Below, piece by piece: positions 18,303 through 26,755 of a stretch of 64,000 nucleotides of DNA. Where the stretch lies: NCBI GenBank assembly GCA_003248775.1, contig QFQX01000009.1, positions 62,001-126,000 of the forward strand. The letters are read 5' to 3'. The notes under the pieces were generated by a model that saw only the letters and a program-made list of their open reading frames with translations, did no database searches and was not told where the DNA came from. Made by a program: the position numbers and the translations under genes. Source of the stretch: Shinella sp. (lineage in GTDB: Bacteria > Pseudomonadota > Alphaproteobacteria > Rhizobiales > Rhizobiaceae). Numbering within the stretch: the stretch's first letter is position 1; every line of letters begins with the position of its first letter.

Positions 18303-19301
18303 TCAGAGGCCGGCCTTGACCTTCGCGGCGACCTCAGGACTTACCCAGGTCGTCCACATGTCACCGTAGTTTTCGAGGAAATACTTTGCAGCATCCTCGT
18401 TAGTGCCCTGGTTTTCGTCCATCCAGGCGAGAACCTTGCCGACCGTCTGGTTGTCCCACTTACGGGTCTTCAGGTAATCGACGGCAATGGCGTTGGTATC
18501 GGCGAACTTCTTGGTCACGACCGTGAACACGTCGGAAACGGGGTAGGCATTGACCTTCGGATCGGCGCAATCCGGAACGGCGGTGCACCTGTCCCACTCG
18601 GCCTTGTCGTTTTCGACGCCAAAGGACAGCTTCACCATCTCATACTTGCCGAGGATGGCGGTCGGAGCCCAGTAGTAGCCGAGCCAGCCGGTCTTCTTTT
18701 CGAAGGCGTTGGCAATCGAACCGTCGAGACCAGCAGCGGAGCCCGTATCGATCAGCTCGAAGCCCTTTTCCTTGGCGCCGAGCGCCTTGTAAAGGTTGGC
18801 AGTCGAGATCTGGCAGTTCCAGCCCGACGGGCAGTTCGTGACAGCGGCCTTGGACGGATCTTCCGGTGCCGGGAAGAGCTCCGGATAGCCCAGCGCGTCC
18901 TGCACGGTCTTGATGTCAGGATGAGCATCGGAAAGGAACTTCGGAATCCACCAGCCTTCGACGCCACCGTCGCTGAGCAGCGGAGCGAGTTGGAGAAGGC
19001 GACCTTCCTTGATTGCCGCATCAAGCGGCGTACGCACGGCGTTGACCCAGAGTTCAGGAGCGATATCCGGTTCGCCCTTTTCATTCATCGAGGTGAAGGT
19101 CGGCATGGTGTCGCCTGTGACGACGGTCACTTTGCAGCCATAGCCGTTTTCAAGGATCATCTTGTCGACATAGGCGGCAACGCCCGCCGATGCCCAGTTC
19201 ATTTCCGCGATGGAAACATCGCCACACTCGGCAGCCTGAGCGGATCCAGCCGCGGCATAGAGGCCGGCAGCGAGGATGGTGGAGGCAAGGAGCTTCTTCA
19301 T
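18303..19301 (-). CDS. choX: Choline ABC transporter, periplasmic substrate-binding protein
   Basis: A 332-residue binding protein of the OpuAC/ProX family. It begins with a cleavable signal peptide (about residues 1-23, ending GSAQA) and contains aromatic residues expected for quaternary-ammonium binding (EMNWASAGV, WVNAVRTP, GYYWAPTAIL). Similarity in pattern to rhizobial ChoX, together with the linked choW-choV, supports high-affinity choline uptake feeding betaine synthesis. ATG 19301 has GGGAGG 9-14 bases upstream. It is the first gene of the operon, so its promoter should lie in 19302-19500. Confidence 0.88.
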   Translation of the reverse strand: MKKLLASTILAAGLYAAAGSAQAAECGDVSIAEMNWASAGVAAYVDKMILENGYGCKVTVVTGDTMPTFTSMNEKGEPDIAPELWVNAVRTPLDAAIKEGRLLQLAPLLSDGGVEGWWIPKFLSDAHPDIKTVQDALGYPELFPAPEDPSKAAVTNCPSGWNCQISTANLYKALGAKEKGFELIDTGSAAGLDGSIANAFEKKTGWLGYYWAPTAILGKYEMVKLSFGVENDKAEWDRCTAVPDCADPKVNAYPVSDVFTVVTKKFADTNAIAVDYLKTRKWDNQTVGKVLAWMDENQGTNEDAAKYFLENYGDMWTTWVSPEVAAKVKAGL

Positions 19302-19850
19302 GATTTAAGACCTCCCAGTCTTAATCTCTTGCAGCTTTCTGGACGGGCATGTCGGGCTACTGCGGATCCCGATCAGGCCAAATAGCGAGAGGGCCGGTCG
19401 CACAACCGAGTCAAGAACGGCAGGGCTTCCGCAAAGCGGCCTCGGCGATTATCGTTGGGACCGCAACCTTATGGGTGCAGCTCATTCAGGCCGTAGGGCA
19501 ACTGAAGGCAGCCTACGGGTTCCCCAAAAGAAATCAACCTCCAGCAAGGCGGGCGCGGACATGACCTGCCCGCCGCAACCCATTGTAACGCCTCATTTTG
19601 CTTCAAATTGCTGTCACAAAGCGTCGCCCGGCGCACAATGGATAGGCGGCAGCCCGGCGGAGAACAAAACCCCCTGGAAATGCCCTGCGAAAAGAGACCT
19701 TATCTGTCTCACAAACGGCATTTTCGCCACATCCGGACATTCAACGCGCAACTGCAAAAAAAGAGAAAAAACTGAAATAAATCCCGAAAATAACGCTTGG
19801 GTAACCTGCGGCCGCTATTTCTCATTATACGCGGCGCGTTATTGCCGCCT
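19302..19850. other. Intergenic region upstream of choX, no gene seen
   Basis: This stretch should contain the choX promoter on the minus strand. Its right part (about 19735-19800) is A-rich. Open frames in it lack G/C third-position bias and recognisable products, so no gene is called. Confidence 0.5.
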
Positions 19851-19934
19851 GCGCCCCGGATCTGGTTTTTCGTACCGGGGCGCCAAGGTTTTTTTTAAAA
19901 GTGGCGCCACCCCTAAGGTTGCGCCACTTTTTTT
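19851..19934 (+). ncRNA. Two tandem hairpins each followed by a T tract; candidate small RNA or double terminator
   Basis: The first stem is GCGCCCCGG/CCGGGGCGC (19851-19859 with 19875-19883) followed by eight or nine T bases. The second is AAAAGTGGCGC (19897-19907) with GCGCCAC (19921-19927) followed by seven T bases. On the plus strand no protein gene ends here, and a -10-like CATTAT lies just upstream (19823-19828), so an RNA of roughly 100 bases is plausible. The alternative is a terminator for the minus-strand small gene ending at 19968, for which the right-hand hairpin is well placed but has a poorer T tract. Confidence 0.45.
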
Positions 19935-19967
19935 CATTGATACCGCTCAGGCTGGCCCTTGTGTCGC

Positions 19968-20168
19968 TTACTTGGATCGGTCGTTTCGGCCCGTTGCCAT
20001 CGTGATCCGGGGGAAAAGCTCTTCCCAATGGAGAAGGGAAGGCTTTTTAGGAGCGCGACCGTTCCAGGCTATGTTCAGGCCCTTGTTGTTCTGCAGGATA
20101 TAAAGCATTGGATGTCCTCCGGACGCGTGGCCTGTCGGCCCCTGTGTTGTCTTTTCGCTCTGGCTCAT
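19968..20168 (-). CDS. Possible small protein gene, 66 residues
   Basis: ATG 20168 is preceded on the minus strand by AAGAGGATT, a good ribosome-binding site at short spacing. The product contains MLYILQNNKGLNIAWNGRAP and is rich in charged residues, with no membrane segment. It is unrecognised. The strong hairpin at 19897-19934 lies 34 bases after its stop. It is divergent from cobQ and would share the 186-base region between them for promoters. The reading frame stays open far upstream into cobQ antisense, so openness alone is not evidence. Confidence 0.4.
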   Translation of the reverse strand: MSQSEKTTQGPTGHASGGHPMLYILQNNKGLNIAWNGRAPKKPSLLHWEELFPRITMATGRNDRSK

Positions 20169-20354
20169 AATCCTCTTTGAACGCGTCACTGTGGCTGTGG
20201 CCGCCATTACGTGTCGCAAAAAGGCAAGTGAACAATCATCCCCGGCGGCAAGCTGTCGCAGCGCCGCCACAGCATTAACATTCCGCGCAGATGCACGGCT
20301 AAAACACGGCAGAACAATGACTTTGCGATTTGCGAAAGACGAACGAGGGACGCG

Positions 20355-21809
20355 ATGAGCAAAGCCGTCATGCTGCAGGGAACCGGCTCCGATGTCGGAA
20401 AAACGATACTGGTGGCGGGACTTTGCCGGCTGGCCGCGAACCGAGGCTTGAAGGTGCGACCATTCAAGCCGCAAAACATGTCCAACAACGCCGCCGTTTC
20501 CGATGACGGCGGGGAGATCGGTCGGGCGCAATGGCTGCAGGCCATGGCCGCCCGAGTACCGTCATCCGTCCATATGAACCCGGTTCTGTTGAAACCACAG
20601 TCCGAAACCGGTAGCCAGATCATCGTGCAGGGCAGGGTGTTCGGGCAGGCAAAGGGCAGGGATTACCAGCGGCTCAAGCCGCAACTCCTCGACGCCGTGA
20701 TGGAAAGCTACGAGCATGTGCGGCGCGGCGCGGACCTCGTCATCGTCGAAGGAGCTGGCTCACCCGCGGAAATCAACCTGAGAGCAGGCGACATTGCCAA
20801 TATGGGTTTTGCCCGACGCGCGAACGTCCCGGTGGTGCTGGTCGGCGATATCGATCGCGGCGGCGTGATCGCCTCCCTGGTTGGAACGCACACGATCCTT
20901 CCAGAAGAGGACCGGCAGCAGATTGCCGGATACATCATCAACAAGTTCAGGGGCGACATATCCCTGTTTTCCGAAGGGATCGAAGCGATCAACCGGTTCA
21001 CCGGCTGGCCATGCTTCGGCGTTATCCCATGGCTGAAGTCCGCGGGACGCCTGCCGGCGGAAGATTCGGTCGTTCTGGAGCGCCTGGCGGAAGGCAAGGC
21101 CGGCGCGTTGAAGATTGCCGTGCCGGTGTTGTCGCGCATCGCCAACTTCGACGATTTCGATCCTCTAGCAGCAGAGCCCCAGGTGGAACTGGTTTTCGTC
21201 AGGCCGGGAGAGCGTCTTCCCGCCGATGCGGGTCTCGTCATCCTGCCCGGTTCGAAGGCGACAATCGGCGACCTTGAGGATTTTCGTGCACAAGGCTGGG
21301 AGAGCGATCTTGTGGCACATGTGCGACGTGGCGGACGCGTGATCGGTATCTGCGGCGGCTACCAGATGCTGGGCCGCGTCGTATCCGATCCGCTGGGACT
21401 TGAAGGCCAAAGCCGGTCTGTGCCGGGGCTTGGCCTGCTCGACATCGAGACGGAGATGGCGCCGGAAAAGACCGTGCGAAACAGCACGGCACGATCGATC
21501 GAATACGACACGCCGCTTTCGGGTTACGAGATCCATCTCGGCATCACCCGCGGGCCGGATTGCTCGCGCCCTTCGGTGGCCATCGACGGACGGCCAGACG
21601 GCGCCGTATCCACAGATGGCAAAATCAGCGGAACCTATCTGCACGGATTGTTTTCGAGCGACGCCTATCGCGCCCGCCTGCTTGAAAGCTTCGGTATAGA
21701 CGGTGGAGGGCAGAACTACCGCGAAGGTGTCGAAATGGCCCTCGATGCCGTGGCGGCCGAACTGGAACAGAGGCTCTCGCCGGAATGGCTCAAGTCATTC
21801 ATGGGGTGA
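20355..21809 (+). CDS. cobQ: Cobyric acid synthase
   Basis: CobQ amidates four carboxyl side chains (b, d, e, g) of adenosylcobyrinic acid a,c-diamide in B12 synthesis, using glutamine and ATP. The 484-residue product has an N-terminal dethiobiotin-synthetase-like P-loop domain (GTGSDVGKT at about 9-17, PQNMSNNAAV) and a C-terminal class I glutamine amidotransferase domain with nucleophile Cys333 in GICGGYQML and His430 in YLHGLF. It stands alone here, away from other cob genes. I see no B12-riboswitch box in the 186-base upstream gap. Confidence 0.95.
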   Translation: MSKAVMLQGTGSDVGKTILVAGLCRLAANRGLKVRPFKPQNMSNNAAVSDDGGEIGRAQWLQAMAARVPSSVHMNPVLLKPQSETGSQIIVQGRVFGQAKGRDYQRLKPQLLDAVMESYEHVRRGADLVIVEGAGSPAEINLRAGDIANMGFARRANVPVVLVGDIDRGGVIASLVGTHTILPEEDRQQIAGYIINKFRGDISLFSEGIEAINRFTGWPCFGVIPWLKSAGRLPAEDSVVLERLAEGKAGALKIAVPVLSRIANFDDFDPLAAEPQVELVFVRPGERLPADAGLVILPGSKATIGDLEDFRAQGWESDLVAHVRRGGRVIGICGGYQMLGRVVSDPLGLEGQSRSVPGLGLLDIETEMAPEKTVRNSTARSIEYDTPLSGYEIHLGITRGPDCSRPSVAIDGRPDGAVSTDGKISGTYLHGLFSSDAYRARLLESFGIDGGGQNYREGVEMALDAVAAELEQRLSPEWLKSFMG

Positions 21810-21815
21810 GAATGT

Positions 21816-21950
21816 TCAGGAGCGCGAGGCAACGCCTAGCGGCGATGCCATCAATTCACCATTTCCAAGTGAATTGTCGGAGTATTTGAAGATCAGGATA
21901 CTGAGCACCGAAGCGATCAGCACGACGAAGATGGCTCTCATTTCTTGCAT
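21816..21950 (-). CDS. Small single-pass membrane peptide, copy 1 (44 residues)
   Basis: The translation is MQEMRAIFVVLIASVLSILI followed by FKYSDNSLGNGELMASPLG and a short tail. One hydrophobic segment (about residues 5-21) is followed by a hydrophilic C-terminus. It is a clear paralogue of the peptide at 22094-22219: MRAI, IASVLSIL, KYS-N, GEL/SEL and ASP are shared, about two thirds identity over 34 positions, which is strong evidence that both are translated. AGGGG precedes the ATG at 21950 closely; the ATG at 21941 aligns with the start of copy 2. It is convergent with cobQ, ending 6 bases after the cobQ stop. Function is unknown. Confidence 0.7.
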   Translation of the reverse strand: MQEMRAIFVVLIASVLSILIFKYSDNSLGNGELMASPLGVASRS

Positions 21951-22093
21951 TGCCCCTGCGGTTTGAGCAGTGCCGTGATTATGGCCAAACCGGTTCCAAC
22001 CCTCCTAAATCACTCGCTAAAATGCGACGCAATCGTTCATTATCTCGGGTATCGACATGATCCTTCCCGACATGTTGCGCTTGAGCAACTGAT

Positions 22094-22219
22094 CTAGTGA
22101 GGTCCAGCCGTTTCAATGGGCGAGGCTAGGAGTTCGGACTGTCCGATCTGGTTGTTGGAATATTTGATCACCAGGATGCTCAGCACCGAAGCGATAATGA
22201 CGATGACGATGGCACGCAT
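22094..22219 (-). CDS. Small single-pass membrane peptide, copy 2 (41 residues)
   Basis: The translation is MRAIVIVIIASVLSILVIKY then SNNQIGQSELLASPIETAGPH. ATG 22219 has a good ribosome-binding site, GAGGT, at 8-9 bases spacing. The N-terminal 18 residues form one membrane segment and the C-terminus is polar. It lies 143 bases upstream of the paralogous copy on the same strand and may be co-transcribed with it. I do not recognise the family; the size and layout suit a membrane-bound regulator peptide or a type I toxin-like peptide, but nothing in the sequence proves either. Confidence 0.72.
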   Translation of the reverse strand: MRAIVIVIIASVLSILVIKYSNNQIGQSELLASPIETAGPH

Positions 22220-22437
22220 TTGAACTGTACCTCGGCTATCGGCAAAAACTCGCTCAGGCTACCACAACAATGCACGAAGCCTGCCGAAAGGGACCGGCAA
22301 CTGCTTTTGACAGAATCTGGTGTCTCGCCCGCATATTCGCCAAGGTGCGGACAGCCGTTAAACACGAATTCGACATTTTTTGGCGAAACAGCTTGTTCTA
22401 ATAGTGCAGAAAATACGCCTTTCGGAGACAAACGCCA

Positions 22438-23373
22438 ATGCAAATCAGCCGCCGTTTCCTTCTGGTCGGAGCCGGAGGCCTTGTTTTCGCAAATGGAGTG
22501 CGGGTGCAACTGGCACGGGCTCAATCCGAGGGCGGGCTCTCCTTCCTGGTGGTCGGGGACTGGGGCGAACCCGACAACCACACCGGCGCGCTGAAGGTTG
22601 CCAGCGCTATGGCCAAAGTGGCGGAGCAGGCGAAGATATCCTTCGTTATTTCGGCCGGTGACAACTTCTACGAAACAGGCGTCAAGGACGTGTCCGATGC
22701 GCTCTGGCAGAACGCTTTCGAGAACATCTATTCCGCGCCCTCGCTGCAATGTCCCTGGTATGTGGTGCTCGGCAATCACGACCATACCGGCAGCGTTCAA
22801 GCGCAGATCGACTACAGCGCCAAAAGCAATCGCTGGACCATGCCGGCCGTCTATTACAGCATCAGCAAGCCAGTGACACCGACGGCGTCGGTGGACTTCT
22901 TCTTCCTCGATACGGAACCGCTCAGGGAGGAATCCTGGTGGGAGCGGATGACGGGGCTGGAACGGGACCCAGCAAAACAGCTTGACTGGCTTGAATCCTC
23001 CCTCGCCAAAAGTTCGGCGAAATGGAAAATCCTCGTCGGGCATCACCCGATATTCTCCGGCGGCGAGCATGGCGACACGGCCATCATGGTCGAGCGGGTA
23101 AAGCCGCTGATGGAGAAATACGGCGCACAGATCTACATGAGCGGCCACGATCACGATCTCGAAGCCATAAGGCAGGGGCCGGTCACCTATCTGGTTTCAG
23201 GGGCGGGCTCGCGAACACGCCCAATCGGCAAGCATACCGGTGATACGTTTTCAGCATCGCAACTCGGCTTCATGCTGGTGGAACTTGGTGAGGATAAAGC
23301 GACGGCAACCTTTCTCGATGAAGATGCCAACATCCTTCACAAGGAAGATATTGCCGCTACCGGGAAGGCATAA
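22438..23373 (+). CDS. Tat-exported metallophosphoesterase (purple/tartrate-resistant acid phosphatase type)
   Basis: A 311-residue protein beginning SRRFLLVGAGG, a twin-arginine signal, with cleavage likely near residue 29 (ARAQ). The binuclear metal-site motifs appear in order: GDWG, GDNFY, GNHD, GHHP and GHDHD. This pattern and spacing match the tartrate-resistant acid phosphatase class, which hydrolyses phosphomonoesters in the periplasm. GGAGA precedes the ATG. A TTGACA lies at 22307-22312, about 125 bases upstream, and may be part of its promoter. The physiological substrate is unknown. Confidence 0.85.
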   Translation: MQISRRFLLVGAGGLVFANGVRVQLARAQSEGGLSFLVVGDWGEPDNHTGALKVASAMAKVAEQAKISFVISAGDNFYETGVKDVSDALWQNAFENIYSAPSLQCPWYVVLGNHDHTGSVQAQIDYSAKSNRWTMPAVYYSISKPVTPTASVDFFFLDTEPLREESWWERMTGLERDPAKQLDWLESSLAKSSAKWKILVGHHPIFSGGEHGDTAIMVERVKPLMEKYGAQIYMSGHDHDLEAIRQGPVTYLVSGAGSRTRPIGKHTGDTFSASQLGFMLVELGEDKATATFLDEDANILHKEDIAATGKA

Positions 23374-23466
23374 GGACGCGGTTTTAGCCTCCTTTGCGCG
23401 CGCAGCATCAAGCTCGATGCTTTTGGAGACTGGCGCCCCGACCGCTAGAGCAGGGCGCCAGAGACT

Positions 23467-24240
23467 TCATTTCGTGGTGTAACCACCGTTGACGAGAATG
23501 GTCTGACCGGTCATCCACCATCCCTCTGTGACGAGGAAGCGGATGTAGGGAGCGATGTTCTCGATATCGGTCAGGCCGGTCTTCGAGAACTTCGACAGCG
23601 CTGCGGCGCTCTTGTGGTAGGCCTGCGCATCTGCGCTTTCCTGGCCGTAGAAGAACGATGTGTCCATCGGGCCGGGGCCGATTGCCGTCACCGAAATGCC
23701 GCGGTCGCCGAACTCCTTGGCCGCCGCGCGGGTGAAATGCTCGACCGGCGCCTTGGTACCAGCATAGCTGGAGTAGAAGGGCGTGAAAGCTCCGAGCAAC
23801 GACGTCACCAGCGTCACAATGGCACCGCTGTCGTTGAGGTGGCGTCCGGCCTCCTTGAGAAAGAAGAAGGCTGTCTTGGCATTCACGGCGCTCATCTCGT
23901 CATATTCGGCCTCGGAGATGTCGAGGATAGGCTTCTTCAGCACCTTGCCGACAGTATTGATAGCAATGTCCGGCTTGCCGAAAGCGGCGACCGCGTCGGC
24001 AAACAGCTTTTCCATTGCACCCGCCGTGGTAAGATCGGCCTGAAAGGCTGCGGCCTCGGCACCGGCCGCCTTTACCGCCGCGACGGTTGCTTCTGCATCG
24101 GCCTTGGTCGCCGGGCTGTTATAATGAATGGCGATGGCCTTCGCGCCGTTTGTGGCGAAATCGCGGGCGATCAGGCCGCCGAGGTTCTTTGCGCCGCCGG
24201 CGATGATGACGGTCTTGCCCTTGATGCTATGGGTTGCCAT
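23467..24240 (-). CDS. SDR-family oxidoreductase
   Basis: A 257-residue short-chain dehydrogenase/reductase with the nucleotide-binding IIAGGAKNLGG loop (an atypical form of GxxxGxG), NTVG in place of the usual NNAG, catalytic Ser in VTSLLGAF and the YAGTK form of YxxxK. The C-terminus GGYTTK is typical. ATG 24240 is preceded by AAGGAGA. It is divergently transcribed from the LysR gene at 24376, which probably regulates it. The substrate cannot be predicted. Confidence 0.9.
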   Translation of the reverse strand: MATHSIKGKTVIIAGGAKNLGGLIARDFATNGAKAIAIHYNSPATKADAEATVAAVKAAGAEAAAFQADLTTAGAMEKLFADAVAAFGKPDIAINTVGKVLKKPILDISEAEYDEMSAVNAKTAFFFLKEAGRHLNDSGAIVTLVTSLLGAFTPFYSSYAGTKAPVEHFTRAAAKEFGDRGISVTAIGPGPMDTSFFYGQESADAQAYHKSAAALSKFSKTGLTDIENIAPYIRFLVTEGWWMTGQTILVNGGYTTK

Positions 24241-24375
24241 GAAACGGTCTCCTTTGCCTCTTCGCGATCCGATGGACCGCTTTCGTTGAGGAAAGATATC
24301 GTCTAGAAATCTCCGATAAAGCATGGGCACCTGACATCACTTGTCAGAAAATCCGACCAATTGGAGTGTGAAATC

Positions 24376-25275
24376 GTGGACCGCATCGACCTGTTTCGCA
24401 TCTTCATGCGCGTCGTCGATTGCGCGAGTTTCACCCGCGCCGCAGATACGCTCGGCATCCCGCGCTCGTCCGTTTCGGCAGCGGTGCAGGAACTGGAGGG
24501 CCGCGTCGGAGCAAGCCTGCTCCACCGTACAACCCGCAAGGTCTCGCCGACGCAGGATGGGCTCGTGTTCTATGACAGGTGCCAGCGGGTCGTGTCGGAT
24601 GTCGAGGATACGGAAAACCTGTTCAAGCAGACGGCCGCACAACCGTCGGGCAAGCTTCGAATCGACGTGCCGGGCAGGATAGGGCGGCTCATCATCGCAC
24701 CCGCACTGCCGGCTTTTCTCGATCGTTATCCGCAGATCCATGTGGATCTCGGCGTCACGGATCGCGCCGTGGACCTCGTCGAGGATGGCATCGACTGCGT
24801 GCTGCGGGTCGGGCCGCTCGACGATTCAGGCCTGATCGCGAGACCGATCGGCAAGCTGCCGCTGATCAACGTCGCCAGCCCCGACTATCTGGCGCGGCAC
24901 GGTATACCGAACGCTCCCGACGACCTCGCCGGCCACTTCGCCGTCAACTACGCTTCGCCATCCACCGGCAGGGTCGAGGATTGGGAATGGGTCGAGCATG
25001 GCGGACTGCGGACGATGCCCCTGCACGGTCGTGTCACCGTCAACAGCGCAGAGGCCTATATTGCATGCTGCCTCGCCGGCCTCGGCCTCATACAGATCCC
25101 TGCTTATGACGTAAGGGAACATCTTGGCGCCGGCGAACTCGTGGAGGTCATGCCCAATCATCGCGCGGAACCCATGCCGATGACGCTTCTTTATCCGCAT
25201 CGCAGGCACCTTACCCGCAGATTGCAGGTCTTCGCCGACTGGCTGGAGAGCCTCTTAAAACGGGAACTCCTGTAA
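24376..25275 (+). CDS. LysR-family transcriptional regulator
   Basis: A 299-residue LysR regulator with an N-terminal winged helix (DRIDLFRIFMRVVDCASFTRAADTLGIPRSSVSAAVQELE) and a C-terminal periplasmic-binding-like effector domain (GRLIIAPALPAFLDRYPQIHVDLGVTDR). The GTG at 24376 is preferred because GGAG lies 9 bases upstream; a TTG five codons earlier is in frame but would overlap that site. It is divergent from the SDR gene, the classic arrangement in which the regulator controls its neighbour from the shared 135-base intergenic region. Confidence 0.9.
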   Translation: MDRIDLFRIFMRVVDCASFTRAADTLGIPRSSVSAAVQELEGRVGASLLHRTTRKVSPTQDGLVFYDRCQRVVSDVEDTENLFKQTAAQPSGKLRIDVPGRIGRLIIAPALPAFLDRYPQIHVDLGVTDRAVDLVEDGIDCVLRVGPLDDSGLIARPIGKLPLINVASPDYLARHGIPNAPDDLAGHFAVNYASPSTGRVEDWEWVEHGGLRTMPLHGRVTVNSAEAYIACCLAGLGLIQIPAYDVREHLGAGELVEVMPNHRAEPMPMTLLYPHRRHLTRRLQVFADWLESLLKRELL

Positions 25276-25281
25276 ACCGTC

Positions 25282-26487
25282 CTATCGAAGAAAGGCAGAG
25301 ATCGCGAAGGCATTCACGAGGTCGATGAAGAACCCGCAGACGAGCGGCACGATGATGAATGCACGAGGTGCTGCACCATGTTGCTGGGTGACGGCCGTCA
25401 TGTTGGCAACGGCAGTCGCCGTGGAGCCTAGAGAAATTCCGCTGAAACCGGCAGAGACAACGACGGCTTCATAATCACGCCCCATCGCGGGAAAGACCAC
25501 GAAGATCACATAGAGAACAGTAAGTACCACCTGCGCGCCCAACACCGTTGCGAGGAACACGAGCGATCCCTGCAACTCCCAGATTTTCAATCCCATCAGC
25601 GCCATGGTGAGAAAGAGGCCAAGTGAGAGATCGGAGATCAATGTCAGACCCTCATCGATGCGCGGCCAAAGGCGATTGATGGCTGTATCGATGGTCATCG
25701 GCATGAGATTCCTGATCAGAATTCCGGCAAAGAGGCAGCTGACAAAAGCGGGAAGGGTGAGACCGGTCAGCGCGATCATCCGGTCGATACCGGTGCCAAG
25801 CATAACGGTCAGGTTGACCGCGAGAATGGCCCATAGCACGCAGAAATAATCGAGACGCTCGGTAAACTGCTGGTACGCCGCCCCACTATTGGGGGTGACC
25901 TCGCCGGAAACAGTTATCTGGCGGCTGGAGATGAGATAGGTGGCGATCGGCCCGCCGATGACGCAGGCGGCGATGAGACCCAAGGTATTGGCGGCAATAC
26001 CGATTTCCAGCGCATTGGTGATCCCGTGGTCGGCAACGAAGATCGGAGCCCAGGCAAGCGTGGTACCGACACCGCCTACCAGCGAAATCGAGCCGGCCAT
26101 GAGGCCGACCTTGCTATCGTGGCCGAAAAGTGTGGCAATGCTGGTGCCGGCGATATTCTGCAGGACGATGAAGACTGCCGCGAGGATCAGAAGAACAGCC
26201 AGTGGACGGCCGCCGCGCAGGAGCGTGCGGACATCGGCGTTGAGACCGATGCCGCCGAAGAAGATCAGAAGCAGAAAGTCCCGCACGCCGAGTGCGAATT
26301 CCACCTTCTGGCCGGTGGATAGGAAGATCGCGCCCACGACCGCGGCGCAGACGAAGCCTCCCGCAACCGGGTCCGGTATGGAATATTTCCGCAATACCGC
26401 GATCTTCATCGTCAGGAGCTTGCCGCCGATCAGCAGGACAATTGCCAGATTGAACGAGAGGAACGCCCCGACTTCGATCAAGATCAA
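25282..26487 (-). CDS. gltS: Sodium/glutamate symporter
   Basis: A 401-residue GltS-family protein with about ten to twelve membrane segments and the duplicated inverted-topology regions: YSIPDPVAGGFVCAAV near the N-terminus, GGIGLNADV, GSISLVGGVGTTLAWAP and GFSGISLGSTATAVANM in the second half. The family imports glutamate with Na+. The start is taken as TTG 26487 because it preserves the first membrane segment; the next ATG would remove 26 residues of it. It is convergent with the LysR gene 6 bases away. Confidence 0.9.
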   Translation of the reverse strand: MILIEVGAFLSFNLAIVLLIGGKLLTMKIAVLRKYSIPDPVAGGFVCAAVVGAIFLSTGQKVEFALGVRDFLLLIFFGGIGLNADVRTLLRGGRPLAVLLILAAVFIVLQNIAGTSIATLFGHDSKVGLMAGSISLVGGVGTTLAWAPIFVADHGITNALEIGIAANTLGLIAACVIGGPIATYLISSRQITVSGEVTPNSGAAYQQFTERLDYFCVLWAILAVNLTVMLGTGIDRMIALTGLTLPAFVSCLFAGILIRNLMPMTIDTAINRLWPRIDEGLTLISDLSLGLFLTMALMGLKIWELQGSLVFLATVLGAQVVLTVLYVIFVVFPAMGRDYEAVVVSAGFSGISLGSTATAVANMTAVTQQHGAAPRAFIIVPLVCGFFIDLVNAFAISAFLR

Positions 26488-26711
26488 AACTCCGTATCAG
26501 TCCTACTAACTTGCCGATCACACATGGACCAGCGACAACGATCCCACAAGAGAGAATAGCGGTTTGGATCGGAGGCTCAATCCGGCATCGAGACAATGTC
26601 CTGTTGCGGATTTTCTCGGCAGCGCTGACACGCAGAGCAGCCAAATGACGCCGAGCACAGATGTATGCCACGAGACAATCGTGAGCCCATGACGTCACAA
26701 CATCATCAGGT

Positions 26712-26745
26712 CCCACAATCGGCGAGGTTAAGCGCTGATTGTGGG
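26712..26745. terminator. Inverted repeat after the MFS gene
   Basis: CCCACAATC (26712-26720) and GATTGTGGG (26737-26745) form a perfect 9-bp stem 10 bases beyond the MFS stop codon. There is no T tract, so it is a weak terminator candidate. The rest of the 268-base gap up to gltS shows nothing else. Confidence 0.4.
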
Positions 26746-26755
26746 GGTAGGGCGG

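Noticed and set aside
19471..20103. A 210-codon plus-strand frame between choX and cobQ
   Set aside because: It lacks third-position G/C bias, runs through two terminator-like hairpins and has no recognisable product.
20169..20354. A cobalamin riboswitch before cobQ
   Set aside because: No B12-box-like sequence was found on the plus strand, and the gap also has to serve a divergent small gene.
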